Assembly (NCBI RefSeq): GCF_016125515.1
Contig: NZ_WGLO01000005.1
Coordinates: 62,001 to 126,000, forward strand
DNA from: Hyphomonas sp.
GTDB taxonomy: Bacteria; Pseudomonadota; Alphaproteobacteria; Caulobacterales; Hyphomonadaceae
Length of the DNA: 64,000 nt
Direction of reading: 5' to 3'
The notes under the pieces are model-generated. The model saw only the letters and a list, made by a program, of their open reading frames with translations, was not told where the DNA came from and did not search any database. Shown here one piece after another: positions 51,565 to 60,778 of this stretch; the stretch's first letter is position 1; every line of letters begins with the position of its first letter. Made by a program: the position numbers and the translations under genes.

Positions 51565-52578
51565 ATGATTCGACTGCTACTGGCCGCCCTGTTCCTGTCC
51601 CTGGCCGGCGCGGGTGCCGTGCATGCCGACACGCGCGACGTCTACACCATCCGGGGCATCGCCGTGGATGAGACCGCTGCGACGGTAATCGAGGCGCGTG
51701 AACGGGCGATGACCTCGGCCCGGCTGACGGCGGCGCGCACCCTGATCAACAAGATTACATTGGCGTCGGACCGCGCTGCGGCGGGTGGCGTGCCGATCGA
51801 TGCGGCCCTGGCTGCGCGGTTTGCGGCGGCGGTGGACGTGGAAGAAGAGGCACAGGGCGCCGGACGCTACCGAGGCAAGCTGGCCGTGGTGCTGAACCCG
51901 TCCGTGGTGCGGGCCCACCTTGATTCGCTGAAAGTACCCTATCTCGACGCTCAGGCCCCGCTGGCCCTGATGGCGCCGGTCTCGACCGTCGGCCAGCAGG
52001 CTGCCTGGGTCACCGCCTTCGGCGAGCGCAACAAAGGCACGCTGGTGCCGTTTGTCACAGCGACCGGCATCTACACGCCCTACAGCACCTGGACGGAGCT
52101 GAACCCGGAAGCGACGCCGCTGAATGCCCGCCGCGGCATCCTGGCCGAGCTGCAGGGCCGCGATGGCGCCTGGCGGGTCGTGGTCTCAACCGTGACGGCC
52201 AACGGCAATGAGGCCATCGGCGCCACGCCGCCGATGCCGACACTTGAAGCTGCGGCTGAAGCGGTGTCCACGATGCTGGACGAATCCTGGAAGCAGGCCT
52301 CGATCGTGCGCGACGGCTCGCGCACCGATGTGTCCGCCTCCGTGCGTTACACCTCGCTGGCCGAATGGAACACGCTGCGCGGCGCGCTCGCCCGTTCGCC
52401 GCTGGTGTCGGACTTCCGCACCAAGGCGGTCGCCCGTGAAGGCGCCATCGTGACCTTCTCCTATGCCGGCGACGAGAACCGCCTGCGCAACGACCTCGTA
52501 CAGCGCGGTGTCACCCTCTCGCGCGAAGAGGGCGACCTGACCCTGCGCTCGGCTGTGTCGACCTCGATCCAGCAGTGA
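51565..52578 (+). CDS. DUF2066 domain protein, exported
   Basis: 337 residues with a signal peptide (IRLLLAALFLSLAGAGAVHAD). The opening VYTIRGIAVDETAATVIEARERAMTSARLTAARTLI and the following barrel-like strands match DUF2066 proteins, which are found next to purM in many proteobacteria. No enzyme motif is visible. ATG 51565 is chosen for the signal peptide. hdaA overlaps its stop by 4 nt (GTGA). Confidence 0.8.
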   Translation: MIRLLLAALFLSLAGAGAVHADTRDVYTIRGIAVDETAATVIEARERAMTSARLTAARTLINKITLASDRAAAGGVPIDAALAARFAAAVDVEEEAQGAGRYRGKLAVVLNPSVVRAHLDSLKVPYLDAQAPLALMAPVSTVGQQAAWVTAFGERNKGTLVPFVTATGIYTPYSTWTELNPEATPLNARRGILAELQGRDGAWRVVVSTVTANGNEAIGATPPMPTLEAAAEAVSTMLDESWKQASIVRDGSRTDVSASVRYTSLAEWNTLRGALARSPLVSDFRTKAVAREGAIVTFSYAGDENRLRNDLVQRGVTLSREEGDLTLRSAVSTSIQQ

Positions 52579-53306
52579 ACGCCGGAGAACCGGACCCGGA
52601 CAAGCGACCGACGCAGCCCCTGTTCGGTTTCCCCCCGCCGCCCGCCAGCTGGGACGGCCTGGTGCAGGGACCACACAATGCGGCGGCGTTGAGAATCTCA
52701 TCCAAGCCGGACGACTGGGCGACACCGGTGCTGTGCATCACGGGCCCGGCAAAGTGCGGCCTGACCTATCTTGCCGAGGCCTGGGCCGATCAGTTCGGCG
52801 GGGAGTATCTCAGCGCCGCGCAGCTCTCCCGCGCCGGCCTGCGCGGGCTGGATGCACTGGCCGGGCGGCATGTGGTGGTCGATGACGCCGACCTCGTGGC
52901 CGGCAAGAGCGATGAGGCCCTGTTGTCGCTGATCAACCTGGTGACCTCCGGCGGCGGCCGCCTGTTGCTGACGGCCCACCGCCCACCGTCACAGTGGCGG
53001 GCCGGATCGCCGGACCTCAAGTCGCGGCTCAATTCCCTGCCGGTCGGCGAAATCGGCGCACCGGATGACGATGTGCTGCGGGCCCGGCTGCAGGCGGCGG
53101 CGGCGCAGCGCTACCTGCGACTCTCGACCGAGGTACTCAACTATCTGGTGCCTCGGCTTGAACTTGCCTATGAGGCCGTTGAGAACTTCATGGACCGACT
53201 CAGCGACGCGGTGAGTGAGCACGACCGGGCGCCCAGCCTTCCGCTGGCCCGGCGGGTGCTCGACGCGATGAGCGGGGCCGGGGACGATGACGAGGCGGAG
53301 GAATGA
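52575..53306 (+). CDS. hdaA: DnaA-related regulatory inactivator HdaA
   Basis: 243-residue AAA+ protein that with the beta clamp promotes hydrolysis of DnaA-ATP and so limits replication initiation. An N-terminal QPLFGF may be the clamp-binding motif. The Walker A position reads GPAKCGLT (residues 57-64), without the usual lysine before Thr; Walker B is VVVDDADL. SPDLKSRLNSLPVGEIGAPDDDVLRARL matches the DnaA box VII region. GTG start overlaps the previous stop. ppk1 follows 6 nt downstream. Confidence 0.88.
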   Translation: MNAGEPDPDKRPTQPLFGFPPPPASWDGLVQGPHNAAALRISSKPDDWATPVLCITGPAKCGLTYLAEAWADQFGGEYLSAAQLSRAGLRGLDALAGRHVVVDDADLVAGKSDEALLSLINLVTSGGGRLLLTAHRPPSQWRAGSPDLKSRLNSLPVGEIGAPDDDVLRARLQAAAAQRYLRLSTEVLNYLVPRLELAYEAVENFMDRLSDAVSEHDRAPSLPLARRVLDAMSGAGDDDEAEE

Positions 53307-53312
53307 GCCGAC

Positions 53313-55484
53313 ATGGCGGATGGCCAGAGCCGAGTGAACAAGCAGCTGATGGGGTCGCCGCAGCGGTTCCTGAACCGCGAGCTGTCCTGGCTTGAGTTCA
53401 ACCAGCGTGTGCTGGAAGAGGCCGACAATCGCGCCCATCCGCTTCTCGAGCGGCTGCGCTTCCTGTCGATCTCGGCCAGCAACCTCGATGAGTTCGACAT
53501 GGTGCGCTATGCCGGCCTGCGTGAGCAGGTGCGCGCCGGTGTCACGCGGCCGAGCCAGGACGGGCTGACGCCCGCCCAGCAGGTATCTGCAATCGAGGAA
53601 GCCGCGTTCAACCTGATCGCCGACCAGCAGAAACAGTGGAAAGCCCTGAAGGCCGCGATGGAGGACGAGGGCATCTTCGTGCTCGCGGCCGAAGACCTGA
53701 CCAAGCGCGAGCGCGCCGATATCGAGGCCTACTTCCACTCCAACATCTTCCCGATCCTGACGCCGCTGGCGATTGACCCGGCACACCCGTTTCCATTCAT
53801 CCCGAACCTCGGCTTCACGATTGCATTCGACCTGCAGCCGGTGAATGGCGGCGAGGCGCAGGTGGGCATCGTGCCGATGCCGTCCTTCGTGCGCCGGTTC
53901 ATCCGCCTGCCGAAGGGCGCCAAGCCGGGCATCCGCTTCATTGCGCTGGAGGACGTGATCGGCCTGTTCCTGCCGGCCCTGTTTCCGGGCTTCAAGGAGG
54001 CCGGACGCTGCCTGTTCCGCATCGTGCGCGACAGCGATATCGAGATCGAGGAAGAGTCCGAAGACCTGATTCGCGAATTCGAGGTGTTGCTGAAGCAGCG
54101 CCGCCGAGGCCGGATCGTCCGCCTGCGGATGCAATCGAGCGCGCCGGAGCGGCTGCGCAACTTCATCATGCGCGAGATCGGCGCGGATTCCTCGGATGTC
54201 GTGCAGTATGACGGCATTCTCGGCATGGCGCGCCTGTCCGAACTGATCGTCGATGACCGGCCAGACTTGCAATTCCCCCCCTATGAGCCGCGCTATCCCG
54301 AACGCATCCGCGAGATGGGCGGCGACATCCTTTCCGCCATCCGCGCCAAGGATATCCTTGTCCATCATCCATTCGAGAGCTTCGATGTGGTGGTCGAGTT
54401 CGTGCGCCAGGCGGCGGCGGATCCGCAGGTCGTGGCGATCAAGCAGACGCTGTACCGCACTACGGTGAACTCGCCGATCGTCGGTGCGTTGATCGAGGCG
54501 GCGGAGTCCGGCAAGTCGGTCACGGCGCTGGTCGAGATCAAGGCGCGCTTTGACGAGGAAGCGAACCTGCGTCTCGCCCGCGACCTCGAACGCGCGGGCG
54601 TGCAGGTCGTGTACGGATTCATCGAATACAAGACGCACGCGAAAGTCTCGCTGGTGGTGCGCCGCGAGGGCAATGAGCTGCGCACTTACACCCATTACGG
54701 CACTGGCAACTATCACCCGATCAACGCGCGTATCTATACGGACCTTTCGCTGTTCACTGCCGATCCGGCCCTGGGGCGCGACGCCAACCGACTGTTCAAC
54801 TTTGTCACGGCCAACCGGGAACCGCCTGAAATTCCTCCGACATTCGAGTCGATCTGCATGGCGCCGGTGAACCTCAAAGAGCAGCTGCTCGAGATGATCG
54901 AGTCCGAGGCGGCGGCGGCGAAGAAGAAAAAGCCGAGCGGGATCTGGGCGAAGATGAACTCGCTGGTCGACGGCGATGTGATCGATGCGCTCTACCGGGC
55001 GAGCCAGGCCGGCGTGCCGATCCAGTTGATCGTGCGCGGCATCTGTTGCCTGAGGCCGGGCATTCCGGGCCTCTCGGAAAACATCACGGTGAAGAGTATC
55101 GTCGGGCGGTTCCTCGAACACGCGCGCATGCTGTGCGTGGCCAATGGCGAGCCGCTGCCATCACCGCAAGCGAAGGTGTTCATGTCTTCGGCGGACTGGA
55201 TGCCGCGCAACCTGCAGCGCCGCGTGGAAGTGCTGGTGCCGATCCAGAACCCGACCGTGCACCGCCAGGTGATGAACCAGATCATGGTGGCCAATCTCAA
55301 TGATGTGCAGCAATCCTGGCTGATGCATCCCGATGGCCGCTACGAGCGCTTTGAAAGCGAAGCGTCCGACGGCGCGTTCTCCGCCCACGGCTATTTCATG
55401 CTGAACCCGAGCCTGTCCGGCCGTGGCAGCGCGCTGGAAGTGACCCTGCCGCCGCGCCTGTCGCTGCCTGAAGGACCGAAATGA
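53313..55484 (+). CDS. ppk1: Polyphosphate kinase 1
   Basis: Makes inorganic polyphosphate from ATP. 723 residues: FLNRELSWLEFNQRVLEEA, LDEFDMVRYAGLREQV, the phospho-histidine segment YKTHAKVSLVVRREG, TYTHYGTGNYHPINARIYTDLSLFTADP and IQLIVRGICCLRPGIPGLSENITVKSIVGRFLEHAR are all present. ppx overlaps its stop (ATGA), so synthesis and breakdown are made from one mRNA. Confidence 0.97.
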   Translation: MADGQSRVNKQLMGSPQRFLNRELSWLEFNQRVLEEADNRAHPLLERLRFLSISASNLDEFDMVRYAGLREQVRAGVTRPSQDGLTPAQQVSAIEEAAFNLIADQQKQWKALKAAMEDEGIFVLAAEDLTKRERADIEAYFHSNIFPILTPLAIDPAHPFPFIPNLGFTIAFDLQPVNGGEAQVGIVPMPSFVRRFIRLPKGAKPGIRFIALEDVIGLFLPALFPGFKEAGRCLFRIVRDSDIEIEEESEDLIREFEVLLKQRRRGRIVRLRMQSSAPERLRNFIMREIGADSSDVVQYDGILGMARLSELIVDDRPDLQFPPYEPRYPERIREMGGDILSAIRAKDILVHHPFESFDVVVEFVRQAAADPQVVAIKQTLYRTTVNSPIVGALIEAAESGKSVTALVEIKARFDEEANLRLARDLERAGVQVVYGFIEYKTHAKVSLVVRREGNELRTYTHYGTGNYHPINARIYTDLSLFTADPALGRDANRLFNFVTANREPPEIPPTFESICMAPVNLKEQLLEMIESEAAAAKKKKPSGIWAKMNSLVDGDVIDALYRASQAGVPIQLIVRGICCLRPGIPGLSENITVKSIVGRFLEHARMLCVANGEPLPSPQAKVFMSSADWMPRNLQRRVEVLVPIQNPTVHRQVMNQIMVANLNDVQQSWLMHPDGRYERFESEASDGAFSAHGYFMLNPSLSGRGSALEVTLPPRLSLPEGPK

Positions 55485-56968
55485 GTATTGCCCAACCCCG
55501 TCAGGCCGGCATCATCGACATCGGATCGAACTCGGTCCGTCTCGTGATCTGCGATGTGCTGGGCGCCTCGATCCTGCAGAGCTTCAACGAGAAGGTCATG
55601 GCGGGGCTCGGCGAGGGACTGACGAAGACCGGGCATCTGTCGCCGCAGGGCGTGCAGGCGGCGTTGCAGGCACTCAGCCGCTACCGCGCCATCCTCCGGG
55701 CGCTGAATGTCGACACCTATCAGGCGGTTGCGACAGCGGCCGTGCGGATGGCCAGCGACGGCGAGAGTTTCCTCAAGACGGCGGGCAAGGTGCTTGGCCG
55801 TCCGGTCCGCCTGCTGAGCGGCGAAGATGAAGCGCGCCTGTCGGCGCGCGGTGTGGATCTCAGCATCCACGATCCGTTGGGCGTGATCGGGGATCTTGGC
55901 GGGTCGAGCCTTGAGCTGAAACGCATTGGCGCGCCCGGCGGCCGGGAGGAGGGCGAAAGCCTGATGCTGGGCCCGCTCGCACTCGGCGATATTGTCAGTG
56001 AACCGAAGGAATTGCGCAAACGAATCCGCGACGCCCTGAAGACCAGTGAGGTGCTGACCGGCGCGCGTGGGCGTTTTTACGCTGTGGGCGGCGCGTGGCG
56101 CGCCTTCGGGCGGCTGGTGATGGAGCTGGAACGATATCCGCTGCACGTGCTGCAGGGCTACCAGATTAATGAAGGCCAGGTGGCCCGGGCGGCGAAACTG
56201 TGTGTCGACTCGCTGTCGAACGCCGCCGCACGCCAACAGATCGAGGCACTGGACAAGCGGCGGGCGAAATATTTCCCCATGGCCGCGATCCTGATCGAGG
56301 AAGTGCTGGCCCATAGCGCGCTGGAAGGCGTCACGATCTCCGCGACCGGCGTGCGCGAAGGCGTGCTGCACGACCTGCTGGAGATGAAGCTCGAAGATCC
56401 GTTGACGGACGGGATCGTCGCCTATGCGCGGCTCGACAACAACCAGATCGCGTTCGGGCGTGCCTTGCACACGTTCATTGCGCCGGCATTGGTGCCGCAG
56501 CCGGACCTGTTCGGCTCGCCGGCGGCCGACATCCGGATCGAGAAAGCCGCCTGCATGATGGCCGACAGCGCGGGACGGTATCACCCCGATCACCGCGCCG
56601 AGATGGCTTACGACCAGGCGCTGCGCGCGCCCTATCTGGGTGTGACCCATCCCGAGCGCGCGATGATCGCCTATGCCATCGGCTGCCGGTACGAGAAGGA
56701 CTTCAAGCGCCCCGCCGAGCATATCGGCTTGACTACGGATCCGCAGGCTGACCGGGCGCGCCAGATCGGCTTGCTGATGCGGCTGGGCGCGGTCTTCTCC
56801 GGCCGGTCGGGGCCGATCCTCAAGCGGGTGTCTCTGAGCCGCGAGGGCGATACGCTGGAGCTGCAGGTCGGCAAGCGGGACGCGAACCTGATCTCGGAAA
56901 CGGTGGAGCGCCGCCTGTCACAGGCAGCCAACCAGCTGAAGCTGAAATCGCGCACCAGCGTGCGCTGA
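55481..56968 (+). CDS. ppx: Exopolyphosphatase (Ppx/GppA family)
   Basis: 495 residues of the ASKHA fold that removes terminal phosphates from polyphosphate or converts pppGpp. GIIDIGSNSVRLVICD is phosphate loop 1, VATAAVRMASDGESFL the next, GVIGDLGGSSLEL loop 2, and ISATGVREGVLHDLL lies near the domain boundary. It has the long C-terminal extension of alphaproteobacterial Ppx. Convergent with rnd, 5 nt apart. Confidence 0.95.
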   Translation: MSIAQPRQAGIIDIGSNSVRLVICDVLGASILQSFNEKVMAGLGEGLTKTGHLSPQGVQAALQALSRYRAILRALNVDTYQAVATAAVRMASDGESFLKTAGKVLGRPVRLLSGEDEARLSARGVDLSIHDPLGVIGDLGGSSLELKRIGAPGGREEGESLMLGPLALGDIVSEPKELRKRIRDALKTSEVLTGARGRFYAVGGAWRAFGRLVMELERYPLHVLQGYQINEGQVARAAKLCVDSLSNAAARQQIEALDKRRAKYFPMAAILIEEVLAHSALEGVTISATGVREGVLHDLLEMKLEDPLTDGIVAYARLDNNQIAFGRALHTFIAPALVPQPDLFGSPAADIRIEKAACMMADSAGRYHPDHRAEMAYDQALRAPYLGVTHPERAMIAYAIGCRYEKDFKRPAEHIGLTTDPQADRARQIGLLMRLGAVFSGRSGPILKRVSLSREGDTLELQVGKRDANLISETVERRLSQAANQLKLKSRTSVR

Positions 56969-56973
56969 AGCGC

Positions 56974-58140
56974 TCAGACGTCGAACAGGCGGACCTGACC
57001 GCCTTCGAACGATACGGCGAGCTTTCCGGAAAGCAAGGCGCGCGCCTTCTTGCCGAACATCTCGTAGCGCCAGCCGGTCATCGCCGCGATGTCCTGGCTC
57101 GTTTCGCCGCGGGCGATCCGGTCGATATCGGCAGAGTTGGCGATCAGGCGCGGCACGACATTGTTCTCGTCGCTGACATGCTTGAGCAGCACTTTCAGCA
57201 GCTCCGGCGCGCCGGCCGGGATCTGGGCATTCTGGACCGGGCGCGAGAGTTCCGGCGCGAAAGCATCCGGCGTGTCGATGGCGGCGCGGACGGCTTCCAT
57301 CAGGCCCTGGCCATGCTTGGAGCGGATGAAGCCGTTCGGCACGGAGCGCAGCTGGGCGAAGTCTTCTTCCGAGCGCGGCTTCTGCGCGGCAATCTCCTGG
57401 ATCGCGTCGTCCTTCAGGATGCGGCGGCGCGGCTTGTCGAGTTCCTGCGCCACGCGCTCGCGCCAGGCGGCGACGGAGACGACCACGGCGGCATAGTCCT
57501 TCTTCGGCATGCGCAGTTTCAGGCGCTGCCAGGCGTTCATCGGTTCGGTGTCATAGGTGGCCGGGTCTTCGAGGTCGGCCATTTCCTCGCGCACCCAGGT
57601 CATCCGGTCGGTGCGTTCCAGCTCGTCGCGCATGATCTGGTATGCGTCGCGCAAGTGGGTGACGTCGCCGAGGGCGTAGACCAATTGTTTCTGGCTCAGC
57701 GGACGGCGCATCCAGTCGGTGAACTGGCTGGACTTGTCGATCTGCTTCTTGAGGACGCGCTGGACGAGGTTGTCGTAGGAAATCGAATCACCGAAGCCGA
57801 GCGCCATGGCGGCGACCTGGGTGTCGAAGATCGGGCCAGGCGGGTGGCCGATCAGGCGGTTGAAGATCTCGATGTCCTGGCGGGCCGCGTGGAACACCTT
57901 GGTCTGCCGGTCGGAGGCGATCAGGTCCAGGAAGGGCTTGATGTCGAGGTCTTCGGCGCGAGGGTCGATGAGGCCCTCCACGCCGGGCGCAGAGGCCTGC
58001 ACGAGGCACAGTTCCGGCCAGTAAGTGGTTTCCCGGTGGAACTCGGTGTCCACGCACACGAATTCCGCTTCGGCCAGACGTCCACACAGATCTTCCAGCG
58101 CGGACTGCTCAGTGATGGGCGTCAGGGTGTTGTCAGTCAT
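56974..58140 (-). CDS. rnd: Ribonuclease D
   Basis: 388-residue 3'-5' exoribonuclease for tRNA maturation. The DEDDy sites are FVCVDTEFHRETTYWP, KVFHAARQDIEIF and VYALGDVTHLRDAY; HRDC domains follow (RRILKDDAIQEIAAQKPRSEEDFAQLRSV and a second copy). The ATG at 58140 is divergent from aspS with 97 nt between starts. Confidence 0.96.
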   Translation of the reverse strand: MTDNTLTPITEQSALEDLCGRLAEAEFVCVDTEFHRETTYWPELCLVQASAPGVEGLIDPRAEDLDIKPFLDLIASDRQTKVFHAARQDIEIFNRLIGHPPGPIFDTQVAAMALGFGDSISYDNLVQRVLKKQIDKSSQFTDWMRRPLSQKQLVYALGDVTHLRDAYQIMRDELERTDRMTWVREEMADLEDPATYDTEPMNAWQRLKLRMPKKDYAAVVVSVAAWRERVAQELDKPRRRILKDDAIQEIAAQKPRSEEDFAQLRSVPNGFIRSKHGQGLMEAVRAAIDTPDAFAPELSRPVQNAQIPAGAPELLKVLLKHVSDENNVVPRLIANSADIDRIARGETSQDIAAMTGWRYEMFGKKARALLSGKLAVSFEGGQVRLFDV

Positions 58141-58237
58141 TGCTGGGTCGCTTATCGCACCAGCTTGACAAAGGCGAGGGGGTCTGTGCCCTACGCCGCT
58201 TCTTTCTGTTTGGCCGAGATACCGGAGTTTTCGCCCA

Positions 58238-60061
58238 ATGCACGCCTATCGCACCCACACCTGCGGGGAATTGCGCAAGTCCCATGTCGGCGAAACCGTC
58301 AAGCTGTCAGGCTGGCTGCACCGCCGCCGGGACCATGGAGGGGTGATGTTCATCGACCTGCGCGACCATTACGGCCTGACGCAGATCGTGTTCAATCCGG
58401 GCTCTGCGGGCTTTGCGACGGTCGAGCGCCTGCGCGCCGAGAGCGTGATCACGGTGGAAGGCAAGGTTGTGGCCCGGGACGGGGACCTCGTGAACCCGAA
58501 CCTTGCGACCGGCGAAATTGAGGTCGTGGGCGGGGCTGTTTCGGTCCAGTCCGAGGCCGCCGAGCTGCCGATGCCGGTGTTCGGCGACCATTCCTATCCG
58601 GAAGACATCCGCCTCAAGCACCGCTACCTGGACCTGCGCCGGGAGCAGCTGCACAAGAACATGGTGCTGCGCTCCAACGTGATTGCGAGCCTGCGCCGCC
58701 GGATGGTGGCCGGGGGCTTCACCGAATACCAGACGCCCATCCTGACCGCTTCGAGCCCGGAGGGCGCGCGCGACTTCCTCGTGCCGAGCCGGATGCATCC
58801 CGGCGAGTTCTACGCCCTTCCGCAGGCGCCGCAGCAGTTCAAACAGCTCCTGATGGTGTCTGGCTTCGACCGCTACTTCCAGATTGCGCCGTGCTTCCGC
58901 GACGAGGACGCCCGCGCCGACCGCTCGCCCGGCGAGTTCTACCAGCTCGATATCGAGATGAGCTTTGTCACCCAGGAAGACGTGTTCAACGCAGTTGAGC
59001 CAGTCATGCGCGGCGTGTTCGAGGAGTTCGCCCAGTGGGACGGCAAGCAGCGCACCGTTGTGCCGGGCCCGTTTGAACATGTGCCATATGCCGAAGCGAT
59101 GCTCAAATACGGCTCCGACAAGCCGGACCTGCGCAACCCGTTGATCATCTGTGATGTCTCCGACATTGCGACCCGCGAGGACGTGACGCTGGGCGTGTTC
59201 AAGAAGATCGTCGATGGCGGCGGTATCGTGCGCGCCATTCCGGCGCCCACCACGGCAGAACAGCCCCGCAGCTTCTTCGACAAGATGGACGCCTGGGCGA
59301 AGAAGGAAATGCAGGCTCCGGGCCTGGGCTACATCCGCTTCGTGGAAGAAGACGGCAAGCTGGCCGGCACCGGACCGATCGCCAAGTTCTTTGCGCCGGA
59401 GGCGCTTGCCGCACTGGCCGCGAAGGCCGGCGTCAAAGCCGGCGACGCCCTGTTCTTCTCGGCGGGCGACAAGACCGCCGCCGTGAAGCTGGCGGGCGCC
59501 GCACGCACCCGTATCGGTGAGGAACTCGGCCTGATCGACAAGAGCATCTTCAAGCTCTGCTGGATCGTCGACTTCCCGATGTTCGAATGGGACGAAGACA
59601 ACAAGTGCGTGGACTTCAGCCACAACCCGTTCTCGATGCCGCAGGGCGGGATGGAAGCGCTGCTGGCGGCCGACACGGTCGAGAAACAGCTGGCCATCAA
59701 GGCCTACCAGTATGACATCGTCTGCAACGGCATCGAGCTGTCCTCGGGTGCCATCCGGAACCACCGTCCGGAAATCATGCTCAAGGCCTTCGAGATTGCG
59801 GGCAAAGGCCCACACGTCGTGGAAGAGAAGTTCGGCGGCATGCTGAACGCCTTCCGCTATGGCGCCCCGCCGCACGGCGGGATTGCGCCCGGCGTGGACC
59901 GGATCGTGATGCTGCTGGCCGAGGTCGACAACCTGCGCGACGTCATCCTGTTCCCGATGAACCAGCAGGCCCGCGACCTGCTGATGGGCGCCCCGAGCCC
60001 AGTCGAGGACCGTCAGCTGAAAGAGCTGAACATCCGCCTCGCGCCAGCGATCAAGAGCTGA
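58238..60061 (+). CDS. aspS: Aspartyl-tRNA synthetase
   Basis: 607-residue class IIb synthetase of the bacterial type with the large insertion domain. N-terminal anticodon-binding OB fold ([32 protein letters not shown]), motif 2 [26 protein letters not shown], and motif 3 [16 protein letters not shown]. Whether it is discriminating for tRNA-Asp or also charges tRNA-Asn cannot be told here. Confidence 0.97.
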   Translation: MHAYRTHTCGELRKSHVGETVKLSGWLHRRRDHGGVMFIDLRDHYGLTQIVFNPGSAGFATVERLRAESVITVEGKVVARDGDLVNPNLATGEIEVVGGAVSVQSEAAELPMPVFGDHSYPEDIRLKHRYLDLRREQLHKNMVLRSNVIASLRRRMVAGGFTEYQTPILTASSPEGARDFLVPSRMHPGEFYALPQAPQQFKQLLMVSGFDRYFQIAPCFRDEDARADRSPGEFYQLDIEMSFVTQEDVFNAVEPVMRGVFEEFAQWDGKQRTVVPGPFEHVPYAEAMLKYGSDKPDLRNPLIICDVSDIATREDVTLGVFKKIVDGGGIVRAIPAPTTAEQPRSFFDKMDAWAKKEMQAPGLGYIRFVEEDGKLAGTGPIAKFFAPEALAALAAKAGVKAGDALFFSAGDKTAAVKLAGAARTRIGEELGLIDKSIFKLCWIVDFPMFEWDEDNKCVDFSHNPFSMPQGGMEALLAADTVEKQLAIKAYQYDIVCNGIELSSGAIRNHRPEIMLKAFEIAGKGPHVVEEKFGGMLNAFRYGAPPHGGIAPGVDRIVMLLAEVDNLRDVILFPMNQQARDLLMGAPSPVEDRQLKELNIRLAPAIKS

Positions 60062-60084
60062 GGCGCCTTTCGCTGAATTTATCC

Positions 60085-60111
60085 GGCGCCGCGCAGAATC
60101 TTCGCGGCGCC
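60085..60111 (+). terminator. 9-bp hairpin after aspS
   Basis: GGCGCCGCG-CAGAATCTT-CGCGGCGCC begins 24 nt after the aspS stop. The stem is perfect and GC-only, but the next bases are GCAAAGAG rather than T, so it may stall polymerase or stabilise the 3' end instead of being an intrinsic terminator. Confidence 0.45.
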
Positions 60112-60151
60112 GCAAAGAGTTAGCGGGTTCTTAATCAAGTCTTGCGAATTT

Positions 60152-60322
60152 CACGCACAGCAAGAAGCGTGCGGAAACGGTTGGTCTGGCGGTGAACGCT
60201 TGGCCGGTTCTCTCCGGCCATGCCGCTTCCTGCGAGTGTTGCCGTCAGCCCGCTGACGGGGCTTCGCTCCATCCGGCGAAGTCCGCAGACCGGGTCTGAC
60301 ATCCTGCGAACAATCTATGGAG
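60152..60322 (+). promoter_or_regulatory. Highly structured leader before the small acidic protein
   Basis: Five consecutive simple hairpins: CACGC..GCGTG (60152-60171), TGGCCGG-TTCTCT-CCGGCCA (60201-60220), CCGTCAG-CCCG-CTGACGG (60242-60259), CTTCGC..GCGAAG (60262-60281) and CAGAC-CGG-GTCTG (60286-60298). The Shine-Dalgarno GGAG follows at 60319. The octamer TCCTGCGA occurs twice, at about 60229 and 60302. I match it to no known riboswitch. Confidence 0.5.
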
Positions 60323-60329
60323 AAAGACT

Positions 60330-60665
60330 ATGTCGCAAACGTCCTACCTTCTTTCGTGTGAAGTCCTCTGCGGTGAGGGCAGCGATGGCGCCCTCGAGGG
60401 CAAAGATCGCGCCTTCCTGATCGTCGCCGTCAGCGCCGCAAGCGAAGATGATGCGATTGCCAAAGTCGAAGCCGACTTCGACGAAGAAGGCTACGCGATT
60501 GTCGAGATCGAGTGGATTGCGACGGCTGCCGACATGCAGTGGGAAGATGCGGACGGCGAAGCCGAAGCCAAGGACATCCTCGCCCGCCTCGCCGAGCTGC
60601 CGGACGAAGTCATCTACGGTATGCTGTACGATATCTCCGACGACGACATGAGCGAAGCCGCCTGA
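60330..60665 (+). CDS. Small acidic protein, hypothetical
   Basis: 111 residues, strongly acidic: many Asp and Glu (EDDAIAKVEADFDEEGYAIVEIEWIATAADM, then DADGEAEAKDILARL, DISDDDMSEAA). The periodicity suggests alternating strands and helices of a ferredoxin-like fold, but no family is recognised. GGAGA lies 8 nt before the ATG. It has its own structured leader and its own terminator, so it is a separate, probably abundant and regulated transcript. Confidence 0.8.
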   Translation: MSQTSYLLSCEVLCGEGSDGALEGKDRAFLIVAVSAASEDDAIAKVEADFDEEGYAIVEIEWIATAADMQWEDADGEAEAKDILARLAELPDEVIYGMLYDISDDDMSEAA

Positions 60666-60704
60666 GCGCCCGAATAGCGCTGCTTTTCCGTTTTGCAAAT
60701 GACC

Positions 60705-60736
60705 TGCGGCCGCCTGAACAGCGGCCGCATTTTTTT
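60705..60736 (+). terminator. Intrinsic terminator
   Basis: TGCGGCCGC-CTGAACA-GCGGCCGCA followed by seven T. A strong terminator closing the acidic-protein transcript. Confidence 0.93.
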
Positions 60737-60778
60737 GTTCCGGTGTGAGGGGACCGAAGGCGCGCGGGCGCTCCGGTA

